From Anaerolineales bacterium UBA6055 (GTDB lineage Bacteria > Chloroflexota > Anaerolineae > Aggregatilineales > Phototrophicaceae), in assembly GCA_002428985.1 (NCBI GenBank), contig DIYL01000037.1, positions 1 through 64,000 on the forward strand: a stretch of DNA of 64,000 nt, given 5' to 3'. A program made the position numbers and the translations under genes. Of the stretch, positions 45,051 to 53,742 are shown in pieces (position 1 is the first letter of the stretch; each line of letters opens with the position of its first letter). The notes under the pieces are model-generated. The model saw only the letters and a program-made list of their open reading frames with translations, was not told the origin of the DNA and did no database searches.

Positions 45051-45548
45051 TTATGATGCGTCTTCTTCATCATCGGGGATCATATCAATTTTGCGGACTT
45101 TATACGTAACAATTCCATCAGGGACTTCGACTTTTACACGATCACCAACATGCTTACCAAGCAAAGCTTGTCCTACAGGTGAATCAAGAGATACACCACG
45201 CCGTCTTTGGGTAATTTCTTCGGTATCGAGTAAATCTAAAGTGAATTCTTCTTTCTCACTGGTATCGTAAACCGTAACACGGTTGCCGGGTGTGATTGTG
45301 TTAGGATCTTCATCCGCGTGAATGATTTGTGCACGTGCCAATACACTCTGTAGGTGTGATACACGTTCATCAAGACGTTCTTTAGAGACCATTGCATCAA
45401 AGAAGACTGCTTCTTCACCTTGGTCATCCTCACGGGCGTCCGCTAACATCTCTGCGACTTTGGCGTTTTCCTCACTCGTTAATATATTAAGCTCACGTTG
45501 TAAGGATTCATATCCTTGCCGTGTAAGTAGAATTTTACGTTCTGCCAT
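45051..45548 (-). CDS. greA: Transcription elongation factor GreA
   Basis: 165 residues from ATG 45548, with AAAGGA about 11 bp upstream. N-terminal antiparallel coiled coil with the acidic tip (LADAREDDQGEEAVFFDA, the Asp/Glu pair that reaches the polymerase active site) and C-terminal FKBP-like domain (VTVYDTSEKEEFTL, SLDSPVGQALLGKHVGDRV). It rescues backtracked RNA polymerase by stimulating transcript cleavage. The C-terminal acidic tail DDEEDAS is slightly longer than usual. Confidence 0.95.
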   Translation of the reverse strand: MAERKILLTRQGYESLQRELNILTSEENAKVAEMLADAREDDQGEEAVFFDAMVSKERLDERVSHLQSVLARAQIIHADEDPNTITPGNRVTVYDTSEKEEFTLDLLDTEEITQRRRGVSLDSPVGQALLGKHVGDRVKVEVPDGIVTYKVRKIDMIPDDEEDAS

Positions 45549-45892
45549 GTCTTTCTTCCTTTCTCGTTGCATCACCGTGTATACGGTGGGGTATGCAAAA
45601 AGTCTCACTATTCGTTTGTCAATAAAGTTTGAATAGCAGACAAAACATCCCACCGTTATGCGACGGGATGTGCATGTGTCTATCATATGTGTAATTACGC
45701 ATGAATTACATTAGAATCTGGTTTTTTGACAAAATCACTAATTTATCCACTACGATAATGATAATTGTCATATTGTTGTACGAATCCCCTACGGTTGATA
45801 CAAAACCATATAAAATAGGGCTGAGATATTTTATATTTTGGGGTAAACTCACTATCATTGACTGTCCATTACAATCAGACAGGGATTTCATT
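45549..45892. other. Divergent intergenic region between greA and a secreted protein gene
   Basis: 344 bp without a convincing gene. It holds two small hairpins: CACCGT-GTAT-ACGGTG (45573-45588) in the greA leader, and ACATCCC (45645-45651) with GGGATGT (45665-45671). The right half is very AT-rich and probably carries the promoters of both genes; I could not define -35/-10 pairs with confidence. Confidence 0.6.
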
Positions 45893-46939
45893 ATGAATAA
45901 ATTTAAAACCCTATTACTACTCACACTACTTGCTGTTCTTGTTGTACCACTGACTGCACAAGATGACGGTGAACCATCATCAACAATCAGCTGGTTTTAT
46001 ACCGCTTGCGAAGATCGCATGGTAATTGACCTTAGCGGTAATATTGAAGCTGGTTACGATGTGTACTTCCAAGCATTTGATGGTTTTGGCGGCACAGGTA
46101 ATGCACTCACTGGCTTGCGCCGAGTTGATGTCAGTGGTGATTATGCCGTCAGCCAAGTTGTTCCCTGGTTAGGTGGAGAACAACGTGTTCTTGGAACACC
46201 TGTGAGTGTTGTTATCCGCATGGCACGCGAAAATGATCCTGAAGATACCATCTTCAACGAACCATCCGACGACTTCCTTGCTGCATGTGCTGAACCTGCT
46301 AGCACACTCGTTGACGGCGAAGACTTGACATCTGGAACAATCGAAATTGGTGATATCATCACATCATCTGGTATCCGCACACCTGATGGTGGTTTATTGA
46401 ACCCTATCTTCTTTACTGAACCAGAACCGATTGTACAAATTGGTGCGCGTGATAGTGACATCACGATTGACGGTCGTACTAACAATCCTGGGTTGATTTA
46501 TGCTCAATGTACGGATGTGGCAGGGGCAGACCCCGGTGTCTTGTTTGATACCGATGAAATTATTGTATTCTGGTCATGGTATGCGCGTACACCTGAACAA
46601 GTCGAAAGCCACATCGCTAATTCATCCTATGTGATTACACTAAATAATCAGCCGTTCAATGATGTTGAAGTCAGTCCAATTCAACAAATCCCTGGGGATC
46701 GAAATTGGTGGGCGTTCTATACTGTAAATCTTGGGGATGCGTGGAAACCTGGTACATATGGCATCAACTACAACCTCACATGGGTTAATACCATCACGGA
46801 TGGCTACGAAGACTTTGGCCCAGGAACAACAAATGACTTCTTCGACAGCGGGTGCTCATTTACGATCCAAGAAAATCCATATGGTATTGATGTTGTACAC
46901 GAACAACCATCCTTCCCTCTGAGAACATTTAACGACTAA
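45893..46939 (+). CDS. Secreted beta-rich hypothetical protein
   Basis: 348 residues from ATG 45893. Signal peptide MNKFKTLLLL...PLTAQ, cleaved around residue 23, giving a mature DDGEPSS start. The body has alternating strands, many Asp/Gly/Thr and aromatic residues, two regions (about 25-125 and 180-340) that may be immunoglobulin-like or jelly-roll domains, and three to four cysteines that could pair. No catalytic motif seen. The AQDD cleavage region is shared with the protein at 57665, so both may be exported by the same route. Confidence 0.75.
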   Translation: MNKFKTLLLLTLLAVLVVPLTAQDDGEPSSTISWFYTACEDRMVIDLSGNIEAGYDVYFQAFDGFGGTGNALTGLRRVDVSGDYAVSQVVPWLGGEQRVLGTPVSVVIRMARENDPEDTIFNEPSDDFLAACAEPASTLVDGEDLTSGTIEIGDIITSSGIRTPDGGLLNPIFFTEPEPIVQIGARDSDITIDGRTNNPGLIYAQCTDVAGADPGVLFDTDEIIVFWSWYARTPEQVESHIANSSYVITLNNQPFNDVEVSPIQQIPGDRNWWAFYTVNLGDAWKPGTYGINYNLTWVNTITDGYEDFGPGTTNDFFDSGCSFTIQENPYGIDVVHEQPSFPLRTFND

Positions 46940-46955
46940 TTACAGCAAATTTAAT

Positions 46956-46989
46956 GGGTGTGTAGGCATCATAATATGTTTACACATCC
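46956..46989. terminator. Hairpin between a secreted protein gene and rsmG
   Basis: GGGTGTGTA (46956-46964) pairs with TACACATCC (46981-46989), with one G-T pair, over a 16-nt loop. No T-run, so possibly a 3' stabiliser. Confidence 0.4.
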
Positions 46990-47007
46990 GACCCTAACGA
47001 GATCCAT

Positions 47008-47721
47008 ATGCCATCTTTAGCAGATCATGCCAAAAGCTACCTCAATCTAACGTTATCAGATCGCCAAATTGAACAATTTGAGCAGTTAACCGATACACTC
47101 CTCGAGTGGAATCAACGCATGAATTTGACTGCGATCAAAGATCGCGATGAGATCATGATCAAGCACCATCTGGATTCGCTGACGTTATTGAAGGTGCTGT
47201 TTGAATTTGATGATTTGAAGTTGATTGATGTTGGGACTGGGGCAGGGTTTCCCGGATTGGCTCTGGCGATTACATTCCCTAAATTGCATGTTACATTTTT
47301 GGACTCGACCGGAAAGAAACTCAAGTTTATCGACCATGCTGGCGAAGCCCTCAAGCTAGATAATATTGAGACGGTGCATGCCCGTGCCGAAGATGCTGGG
47401 CGCAATCCAAACCACCGCGAATCGTATGATATTGTGACAGCACGTGCTGTCGCCCGTATGCCTGCTTTGATGGAATATACTCTACCACTTTGTAAACTTG
47501 AGGGACAAGTTATCGCTATGAAGGGTGGCACAGCATATGATGAAACCAATAGTGCTGCGAAAGCAATTTCTGAACTTGGTGGTGAACTCTTTTCGATCGA
47601 AGAAATTAATTTGCCTACAATCGAGAATCCGCGTTATCTTGTAACTGTTGATAAGATTGACCCGACACCCAAACAATATCCCCGTAATGCCGGAATTCCA
47701 ACTCGCGAGCCCATCCAATAA
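47008..47721 (+). CDS. rsmG: 16S rRNA (guanine-527-N7) methyltransferase
   Basis: 237 residues. Uses SAM to methylate G527 of 16S rRNA. Recognised by LLEWNQRMNLTAIKD near residue 33, HLDSLTLL, SAM motif DVGTGAGFPGLALAI at about 72-86, and TARAVARMPALMEY. Normal family length. It is not next to mnmG, parA or parB as in many genomes. Confidence 0.96.
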   Translation: MPSLADHAKSYLNLTLSDRQIEQFEQLTDTLLEWNQRMNLTAIKDRDEIMIKHHLDSLTLLKVLFEFDDLKLIDVGTGAGFPGLALAITFPKLHVTFLDSTGKKLKFIDHAGEALKLDNIETVHARAEDAGRNPNHRESYDIVTARAVARMPALMEYTLPLCKLEGQVIAMKGGTAYDETNSAAKAISELGGELFSIEEINLPTIENPRYLVTVDKIDPTPKQYPRNAGIPTREPIQ

Positions 47722-47805
47722 TTGTTACGAAATTTATACAGAAGCTTATCTTAAGGTTATCTCGTTGTCATCTACACCTATACTCAGAACATTGAGAAAG
47801 GACAG

Positions 47806-48195
47806 ATGCAAATGACGATTAAACTAAATTGGCAAAATCAACAACAAATGATCCATATGGTCTTCCCACAGACTGCCACGGTGAATGATTGGTATATGGG
47901 GACTTCCAAACTCTGCCCATTGTTTAATGCTGTCAACCATCCAGTCAATGTAATCGTTGATTTGTCTGAACTCAATCATTTACCATATGACATCATTGCA
48001 TCACTGAATGCAGGGAAACCACGCTTCCACACAAATCATGCTGGACAAATTGTGGTTGTAAAATCGCATCTACGCCGCCCGATGAATGCACTGCTACGCA
48101 ATAACACCATGATGACAGGAACACAGGTCGTCACGTCTATAGACGAAGCCTATCAGGCATTTAATAACCAAATGCCTCTTAAGAAAATTAGCTAA
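47806..48195 (+). CDS. STAS/SpoIIAA-like hypothetical protein
   Basis: 129 residues, start at ATG 47806 or 47812, with GAAAGGA upstream. Pattern of strand-helix-strand with VIVDLSELNHLPYDIIAS (similar to the central strand and phospho-loop of STAS domains), then QIVVVKSHL and a final helix. No conserved Ser/Thr phosphosite can be assigned. Comparable to the protein at 26402. Overlaps the convergent YciI gene by 4 bp. Confidence 0.55.
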   Translation: MQMTIKLNWQNQQQMIHMVFPQTATVNDWYMGTSKLCPLFNAVNHPVNVIVDLSELNHLPYDIIASLNAGKPRFHTNHAGQIVVVKSHLRRPMNALLRNNTMMTGTQVVTSIDEAYQAFNNQMPLKKIS

Positions 48196-48512
48196 TCACC
48201 TTTCACATTGTCAGGTGCATGGAGCGCAATCCGGTAAGGATACCATTCGGCACGAAAGACCTTTTGTTTGACTGCTGGATCGTTTGCCGTAATTTCACGC
48301 ATGTGATCGTCATCACGGGCTTCAAAAATCGCAATCCCGAATGAACTGTAATCTGTGTTTAACGTCCGTCCTGCGAGAACCAGAATTCCCTCATCCATCA
48401 ATTGTTTGAGGTATTCAAAATGTTGACCGCTGATTTGCATTTCTTCATCTGTGTGTCCACCGGAGAGCATCTCGGGGCGTACAGGTTGAATTTTGTACAT
48501 ATAGGTTGGCAT
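48192..48512 (-). CDS. YciI-like (YCII domain) protein
   Basis: 106 residues. Ferredoxin-like fold with HFEYLKQLMDEGILVLAGRTL, then GIAIFEARDDDHMREITANDPAVKQKVFRAEWYPYRIA. The His-Asp elements (GQHFEYL and NDPAV) are those of the YciI family, whose enzymatic roles are mostly unproven. 9 bp downstream of the next minus-strand gene, so both are likely one transcript. Confidence 0.8.
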   Translation of the reverse strand: MPTYMYKIQPVRPEMLSGGHTDEEMQISGQHFEYLKQLMDEGILVLAGRTLNTDYSSFGIAIFEARDDDHMREITANDPAVKQKVFRAEWYPYRIALHAPDNVKGD

Positions 48513-48521
48513 AAAAGTCTC

Positions 48522-49115
48522 CTATGGTCGAATCAATGCGAGAATATGCGACAGTCGTTTTAGATCACCGGATAAATCACGGGCAATCTGTTGACCACAC
48601 GAGACCAAAAATTGTCGATATTCTTCCTCTGGACGCACACTTGCCGCACCTCGTATGGCAGACGCAATTAAATCGTCAATCGGTACTTCCGAAGCCCCTA
48701 ATATCAAACGGAAATAATCGAACCGTTGCGTGAATCCGTAGACTTCTTCTAATGTACACAGCTCCACATCTGATAAGCTCATCGGCGGACGGGGTGGGAG
48801 GCTATGCACAAATCCCATATTATCCATATACCCAACATTGAGCACTTTAATTTCGACTGGAATCATACGATTTTGGCGTTGATCTTGGAGCACATTAAAC
48901 GGGACATGTTCGCCCATTACGAGTTCTGTCACCAACTGGTCGTCTTTAATCTCCAGCCGATAGATCAACCCAATGGCAAATACTGTATCATTATTCGCAA
49001 TCGGTGCTTTTACAAATGATCCAAAATTATGCATCTCGCTGATGCCGTTGCTATGTGTCCCACAATCGAACCCGCGTGTACTTGCTCGCAAGATTCGCCC
49101 AACAATATCACTCAT
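48522..49115 (-). CDS. Hypothetical protein with possible HAS-barrel N-domain
   Basis: 197 residues. The N-terminal half (VGRILRASTRGFDCGT, KAPIANNDTVFAIGLIYRLEI) suggests a small beta-barrel like the HAS-barrel that precedes HerA/ATP-synthase-type ATPase domains; the C-terminal half is helical (EEYRQFLVSCGQQIARDLSGDLKRLSHILALI). There is no ATPase motif. Proteins of this kind occur near HerA ATPases in Cyanobacteria; here the HerA-like gene is at 60792, not adjacent. Assignment tentative. Confidence 0.5.
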   Translation of the reverse strand: MSDIVGRILRASTRGFDCGTHSNGISEMHNFGSFVKAPIANNDTVFAIGLIYRLEIKDDQLVTELVMGEHVPFNVLQDQRQNRMIPVEIKVLNVGYMDNMGFVHSLPPRPPMSLSDVELCTLEEVYGFTQRFDYFRLILGASEVPIDDLIASAIRGAASVRPEEEYRQFLVSCGQQIARDLSGDLKRLSHILALIRP

Positions 49116-49286
49116 ATTGTGTTGCTTTCTTGTTATTCATCATCATATGTGTCTATTTAACCCGAAAAATCTATGGAACACAAGTTCGGGTATAAGCTCT
49201 GGTGTGAAATATGTTATGATAGATGGTAACTAACAATAACAAGCCATCCGGCTGACAGTTGCAGGCTGTTCCCTCTGCTCTCCCAC

Positions 49287-50555
49287 ATGCAATCCGATAA
49301 CATTTCTATATTTTTGTCCTATTCGCAGGACACGATTACGCGTTTGCCTAAAGCTATCGCCCAAGCGTTACGAGCTTATGGACTCGAAGTCTTTTTGAAT
49401 GACGACTATTTTCATTATTTGAGTGAACCACCCCAAAGAATTGTCAACAAAATCAAGTCATGTACTCATTTCTTGAGTTTGATAACTCCTGCTACTCTAC
49501 GAAATAGCTTTCGGTTGGATAATTACATGCCATCTGAATTAGATATTGCTAGAGAAAGCAATAAAGAGATTCTTATATTGTTGGCTTATGGTAAAAAACG
49601 TGACTCAGGATGGGGATGGAGATCATCGGATTTCTTAGAGTGTTATAGTTTTTGTGATGTTTCGATTGATAATCTAAAACTGGATATATCTAAATTGGTT
49701 TCCATTCTTACTGGTTTTGAGTTGCAAGAATCGGAATCTTTGACTGGATTTAGTCATATACATCTTCAAGCTGAGTACCTAATTGACAAGGCATTTACCG
49801 AACAATATGAAGCAGTCTTTCTCAATCGTAGAAGTAATGAACCGCTTCGACTTCTTAATCAAGCAATAGAAATAGACCCAAATTATGCAGAAGCTTATTT
49901 CCATAGGGGAGAACTAAATAGAGAAGGCAGAAACTGGGGTGAGAAACTTGATGAAATAATTGAGGACTATTCCAAAGCGATTGAGTTAGATGATACTAAT
50001 CCAAGATATTTTGATAGACGTGGGGGAATATTTGAACGCAAAGGTTATTATGAAAAAGCCTTAAAAGATTACTCCATTGCTATCAGCCTTGCTCCACTGT
50101 CTAACATTAGTTATAGCAGTCGGGCACTAATTTATAGAAAATACGGTAAACTTGACCTCGCAATACAGGATTTATCGCTAGCAATTGAGATAAACCCAGA
50201 TGGTGATTGGCTTTGGTCAACTCGTGGAGTGACCTTTCATAAGCTAGGCGACTTGGAACAATCTATTAGTGATCTCACCCAATCACTTGCTTTGAAAGAT
50301 CGATGGGTAAACTATGTATATCGAGGTATTGTCTATGAGGATGCTGGACAACTATCAAAAGCTGAAGATGACTGGGAACTAGCTGTCACCATCGCCAAAA
50401 GAGCAGCAGGTGTCGCTAGAATGCGAGCTGGGATTTATAGATCACGCGGACAAATTCAGAAAGCACTTACAGTTTTAGACGAGTATCTAAAAGCTAACCC
50501 TGAAGACCAAACAATACGGAAATTGAAGAACCATATTATCAATCAAACAGAGTAG
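49287..50555 (+). CDS. TIR domain - TPR repeat protein
   Basis: 422 residues. N-terminal TIR-like domain (about 5-135): ISIFLSYSQDT, ALRAYGLEVFLND, SCTHFLSLITPATL and MPSELDIARESNKEILILL, where the Glu of SELD occupies the place of the NADase glutamate. Residues 175-420 hold about six TPR units (AEAYFHRGELN, PRYFDRRGGIFERKGYYEKALKDYSIAI and following). About 13 of 29 Arg codons are AGA/AGG, while the neighbours use almost only CGN, so it was probably acquired. TIR-TPR proteins act in NAD-depleting immunity or signalling in bacteria; no partner gene is seen here, so the role is open. Confidence 0.85.
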   Translation: MQSDNISIFLSYSQDTITRLPKAIAQALRAYGLEVFLNDDYFHYLSEPPQRIVNKIKSCTHFLSLITPATLRNSFRLDNYMPSELDIARESNKEILILLAYGKKRDSGWGWRSSDFLECYSFCDVSIDNLKLDISKLVSILTGFELQESESLTGFSHIHLQAEYLIDKAFTEQYEAVFLNRRSNEPLRLLNQAIEIDPNYAEAYFHRGELNREGRNWGEKLDEIIEDYSKAIELDDTNPRYFDRRGGIFERKGYYEKALKDYSIAISLAPLSNISYSSRALIYRKYGKLDLAIQDLSLAIEINPDGDWLWSTRGVTFHKLGDLEQSISDLTQSLALKDRWVNYVYRGIVYEDAGQLSKAEDDWELAVTIAKRAAGVARMRAGIYRSRGQIQKALTVLDEYLKANPEDQTIRKLKNHIINQTE

Positions 50556-51091
50556 CTAGGATTCAATGATCCGCTCAATTTCGATGAGGTGGCGTTTGGC
50601 GTGCTGTACCGGAAAATAGAGCCATTGATACTGCCTAAATCTTGTACTGACATACGCACGGTATGCAATGCACCTTCGTCACTCTTAACATCTTCAAGAA
50701 TGGCGAGACATTGATCTCGCTGTTCTGTCATAATTTGACGTACCTCGGACATTGGCTTTTCATGGGTTGGTTCCATATGTTCAGGGCGAATCCATGCAAA
50801 TGCATTAGGGTCGCTGATGACTGTGATTGCATCTAAATCACTTTCACCATTTGGTATGGGTTGTATCTTAGCTCGTTTGAGGACTTTCTGCCGACTATTA
50901 TCCAGAGTAATCATCAGAAAGTGATTGGTGAGTGTGATATGTTCAAGGATTTCGTCAATACACCACTCGTCTGGCGCAGGGCGAACTTGTCGTATATCTT
51001 GTTCTAAATCAAATAAGACGTCTAATTGCTTGAATGTCGTGATTAATTCTGTGCGCACGTGCTGGATTGTCTGTTGATATGTCATAGCCAC
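50556..51091 (-). pseudogene. DinB family protein with C-terminal frameshift
   Basis: The minus-strand frame from ATG 51091 encodes a DinB-like four-helix protein: RPAPDEWCIDEILEHITLTNHF gives the first metal His, and the middle is normal. From about residue 150 (near 50642) the frame turns into non-family sequence and runs into the TIR gene (stop at 50543). Shifting frame there gives RFRQYQWLYFPVQHAKRHL and IEIERIIES, the expected final helix with its His pair, ending at 50556 right beside the TIR stop. So either a real frameshift or a sequence error. Confidence 0.8.
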
Positions 51092-51190
51092 TCTGACCTA
51101 TTATGAGCCAATGGCTAGTATAACATCAACACAAATCTAAGAGAATGTCCACTATAATAGCCTTATTATAGACAACACCACGAGGTTAAC

Positions 51191-51535
51191 ATGCAACCAA
51201 GCCAACCGAATCAACCCGCCAAAAAGCGTAAACTCCAACTTCAATTGCCTAAAGACCCCAGTGCAACGTATTCTAATACTGTGATGATTAGTCACACTGC
51301 CAATGAAGTGATTTTTGACTTTATTCAGATTATGCCAAATGATACACGGGCACGTGTACAAAAACGGATCGTCATGACACCGACCCATGCCAAGATGTTT
51401 CTCAAAGCACTAGATGAAAATGTAACCAAGTTCGAAGACAAACACGGAGAAATTACAGTACCGCAACGTCAATCGCTTGCAGACCAACTTTTTGGTGCAG
51501 TCAAACCAACATCAGACGAGGATGACGATGAATAA
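51191..51535 (+). CDS. DUF3467 family protein
   Basis: 114 residues. The conserved body YSNTVMISHTANEVIFDF, then VQKRIVMTPTHAKMFLKALDENV and KFEDKHGEITVP, is the DUF3467 pattern found in many bacteria and archaea; no function is established. Basic N-terminus, acidic C-terminus. The last 8 bases overlap the translin gene start, so the two are coupled. Confidence 0.8.
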   Translation: MQPSQPNQPAKKRKLQLQLPKDPSATYSNTVMISHTANEVIFDFIQIMPNDTRARVQKRIVMTPTHAKMFLKALDENVTKFEDKHGEITVPQRQSLADQLFGAVKPTSDEDDDE

Positions 51536-52190
51536 TCTGAATGAGATTTCTGAGACCTTACGAACAGACCTTGAAGAGCGTAATGCGGCTCGTGACCGTG
51601 CGATTGCCTTATCCCGTGAATTAATTCGTCATTGTTCCGAAAGTATTCGCGCTATTCATCGGCGTGACTGGGAAACTGCTGATGCAAAGCTAGAACAGGT
51701 TAAAGCGCATACACAGGAAATTAAAGACACTGTTGATGGGTTCCCTGATTTATATCATACGGGATACACACAAGATGCTCTCAAAGAAGTTGCCGAAGCA
51801 TTCATCACCTATGCGATTATTCGGGAGCAACCCTTACCATCATCAACAGAACTTAGGATCGAAAGTAGTACCTATCTGAAAGGACTGGGGGAAGCCGCGA
51901 CTGAACTCCGTCGATTTATCCTTGATATTATGCGTCGGCAAAAATCACACTCGGATGAAGCTGAGCGTTTACTTGACGCAATGGACGCGATTTACGATCA
52001 ACTTGTCACATTTGATTTCCCTGATGCATTGACTCATGGTTTGCGCCGTCAAACAGATATTGTGCGTGGTGTACTTGAACGAACGCGTGGCGACCTGACT
52101 CAAAGTCTGCGTCAGCAACAACTACAAGATGCACTCCAACAATTTGAGTCTCGGTTAGGTTTTACCGATGCAGATGCAGACAACACCTAA
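51528..52190 (+). CDS. Translin family protein
   Basis: 220 residues from ATG 51528, with GAGG 6 bp upstream, inside the end of the DUF3467 gene. All-helical. SRELIRHCSESIRAIHRRDWETA at the N-terminus, ALKEVAEAFITYAI (the acidic EAxxxY region), YLKGLGEAATELRRFILD, and MDAIYDQLVTFDFPDALTHGLRRQTDIVRG match the translin/TRAX superfamily, single-strand nucleic acid-binding proteins best known from eukaryotes and archaea. Expected to form an octameric ring binding RNA or DNA. Role in bacteria unknown. Confidence 0.82.
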   Translation: MNNLNEISETLRTDLEERNAARDRAIALSRELIRHCSESIRAIHRRDWETADAKLEQVKAHTQEIKDTVDGFPDLYHTGYTQDALKEVAEAFITYAIIREQPLPSSTELRIESSTYLKGLGEAATELRRFILDIMRRQKSHSDEAERLLDAMDAIYDQLVTFDFPDALTHGLRRQTDIVRGVLERTRGDLTQSLRQQQLQDALQQFESRLGFTDADADNT

Positions 52191-53742
52191 ATTCAAAGCG
52201 CATTGGCTATGGATGATTCCCGTTTTATTGCTGACCATGTGGATGACGAGTAGGCATTTGTTGACCGATACCTATTGGTTTGATGAGTTAACCAATCTAT
52301 GGAAAATGGGCATCCCACCATACCCGCCTGCCAATCTACTAGATATTGTCACTAATGTCGGTGTGACGCGTTGGCCTCCTGCTTATAATTTTGTCTTATT
52401 GCCTTGGGGTGCACTGGCTGGCTGGTCAGAATTTTCTACCCGAACATTGTCATTATTTATGGGCGTATTATCAGTTGCATCAATGTATCAGTTTGGCAAG
52501 ACACTAGTCAGTCGTCAGGTTGGTTTTATTGGGGCGGTGTTGCTGGGTACATCGGTGTTCTTTTTGTTTTATGCGCATGAAGTACGTGGTTACATTCAAT
52601 ATTTGATGCTGTCGATTATTGTGATGACCATCTATGCCAAACATAGCAAAAGACCAACATTGCGTAATCGTGACGGTATACTGTTCATCGGATTATCTAT
52701 CGTTCTCATTTATACACACTATGTCGCACTTTATGTTGTGACTGCACTTGGCGTTTATCATCTTTTTTTTGCACCGCGCAAAAATCAATGGTTCAAACGA
52801 TTAAGCTGGCTTATCCTGATTGGTATATCATTCATCCCATGGGTGGCAATTGCATTCCTTAATGCGCTTGGTGAAACAACGATGATACGCGGGCTTAGTA
52901 TTCCGGTTGTCATCGAATCGCTGTTACATGGTTATAGTAATGGCTTAGCCCCGCTTTTTCTCATACTCATTATTTATGCATTAGTCATTGTGCGTAACCG
53001 TATAACAACGACACTCGCTCTATGGGGAACTGTTTTCCTAGGTTTAGTGTTTATCACTAACTTTTTGACAGATTTCTTATTCCATATTCGTCACATCATT
53101 GGCATTCTACCGATTCTGCTTGTCTTATGCGCGATAGCTATCCAACATTTATTGCGTTTCTCGCGTGGGTTGGCATGGATTGTTGTTATTGGATGGGTCA
53201 TTATGGGAGGTGTGCATAATCGTGATTTAGCGTTCATGGATGAACTCATTGGGGCATTAGATACACGTCCTCGCCCGATGATGGTGACAGCGGTCGAGGA
53301 CACAGACCAATGTGCGACACCCGATGATTTTGTAATTACGCACCTTGCGAAAGAAGCGCATATCTGGAATGTCTATATCGAACAGTATTACTTTAATTTT
53401 CCGGATTTTGGTGTTGCCATGATTCAAAATCTCGCTGATTATTCACAGGCAGGGTGGGATGAGATCACTTCAGAGGGCACATACGAAGAACGACTAGCTA
53501 GCATTACAGATTCGACAAGGGTATGGGTGACAGTTGGCGACGATGCTTATGAAACATCGCAAATTTCAGATCTCAGCCAAACTCTATCCGATGCGTATGA
53601 TTACTGTGATGTTGTGTCGCGTGGCAACGGTGTTGATATTTATGCCTATCAAAATACATCTGACTTCACTTGTAACGCAAACGCACAGACCTTACCGACC
53701 TGTGCGCCTGATTTGTTGACAATTGATATGCCTAATGAGTAG
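52168..53742 (+). CDS. Membrane glycosyltransferase of the GT-C (PMT/ArnT-like) type
   Basis: 524 residues from ATG 52168 (or 52174), overlapping the translin gene by 23 bp. N-terminal helix, then the acidic motif TYWFDELTNLW in the first outer loop, followed by about ten helices to residue 360 and a soluble outer domain with four to five Cys. Same class as 16796-18154, but only distantly similar. Probably transfers a sugar from a polyprenyl phosphate to an outer-surface acceptor. Confidence 0.75.
   Translation: MQMQTTPKFKAHWLWMIPVLLLTMWMTSRHLLTDTYWFDELTNLWKMGIPPYPPANLLDIVTNVGVTRWPPAYNFVLLPWGALAGWSEFSTRTLSLFMGVLSVASMYQFGKTLVSRQVGFIGAVLLGTSVFFLFYAHEVRGYIQYLMLSIIVMTIYAKHSKRPTLRNRDGILFIGLSIVLIYTHYVALYVVTALGVYHLFFAPRKNQWFKRLSWLILIGISFIPWVAIAFLNALGETTMIRGLSIPVVIESLLHGYSNGLAPLFLILIIYALVIVRNRITTTLALWGTVFLGLVFITNFLTDFLFHIRHIIGILPILLVLCAIAIQHLLRFSRGLAWIVVIGWVIMGGVHNRDLAFMDELIGALDTRPRPMMVTAVEDTDQCATPDDFVITHLAKEAHIWNVYIEQYYFNFPDFGVAMIQNLADYSQAGWDEITSEGTYEERLASITDSTRVWVTVGDDAYETSQISDLSQTLSDAYDYCDVVSRGNGVDIYAYQNTSDFTCNANAQTLPTCAPDLLTIDMPNE

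Noticed and set aside
49287..50555. TIR gene as part of Thoeris, CBASS or another known defence system
   Set aside because: No ThsA, cyclase, SIR2, Argonaute or other effector gene is adjacent; neighbours are DinB and a HAS-barrel-like protein.
52168..53742. 52168 and 16796 genes as a recent gene duplication
   Set aside because: They share only the GT-C layout and acidic loop motif; the sequences are too different for a recent copy.
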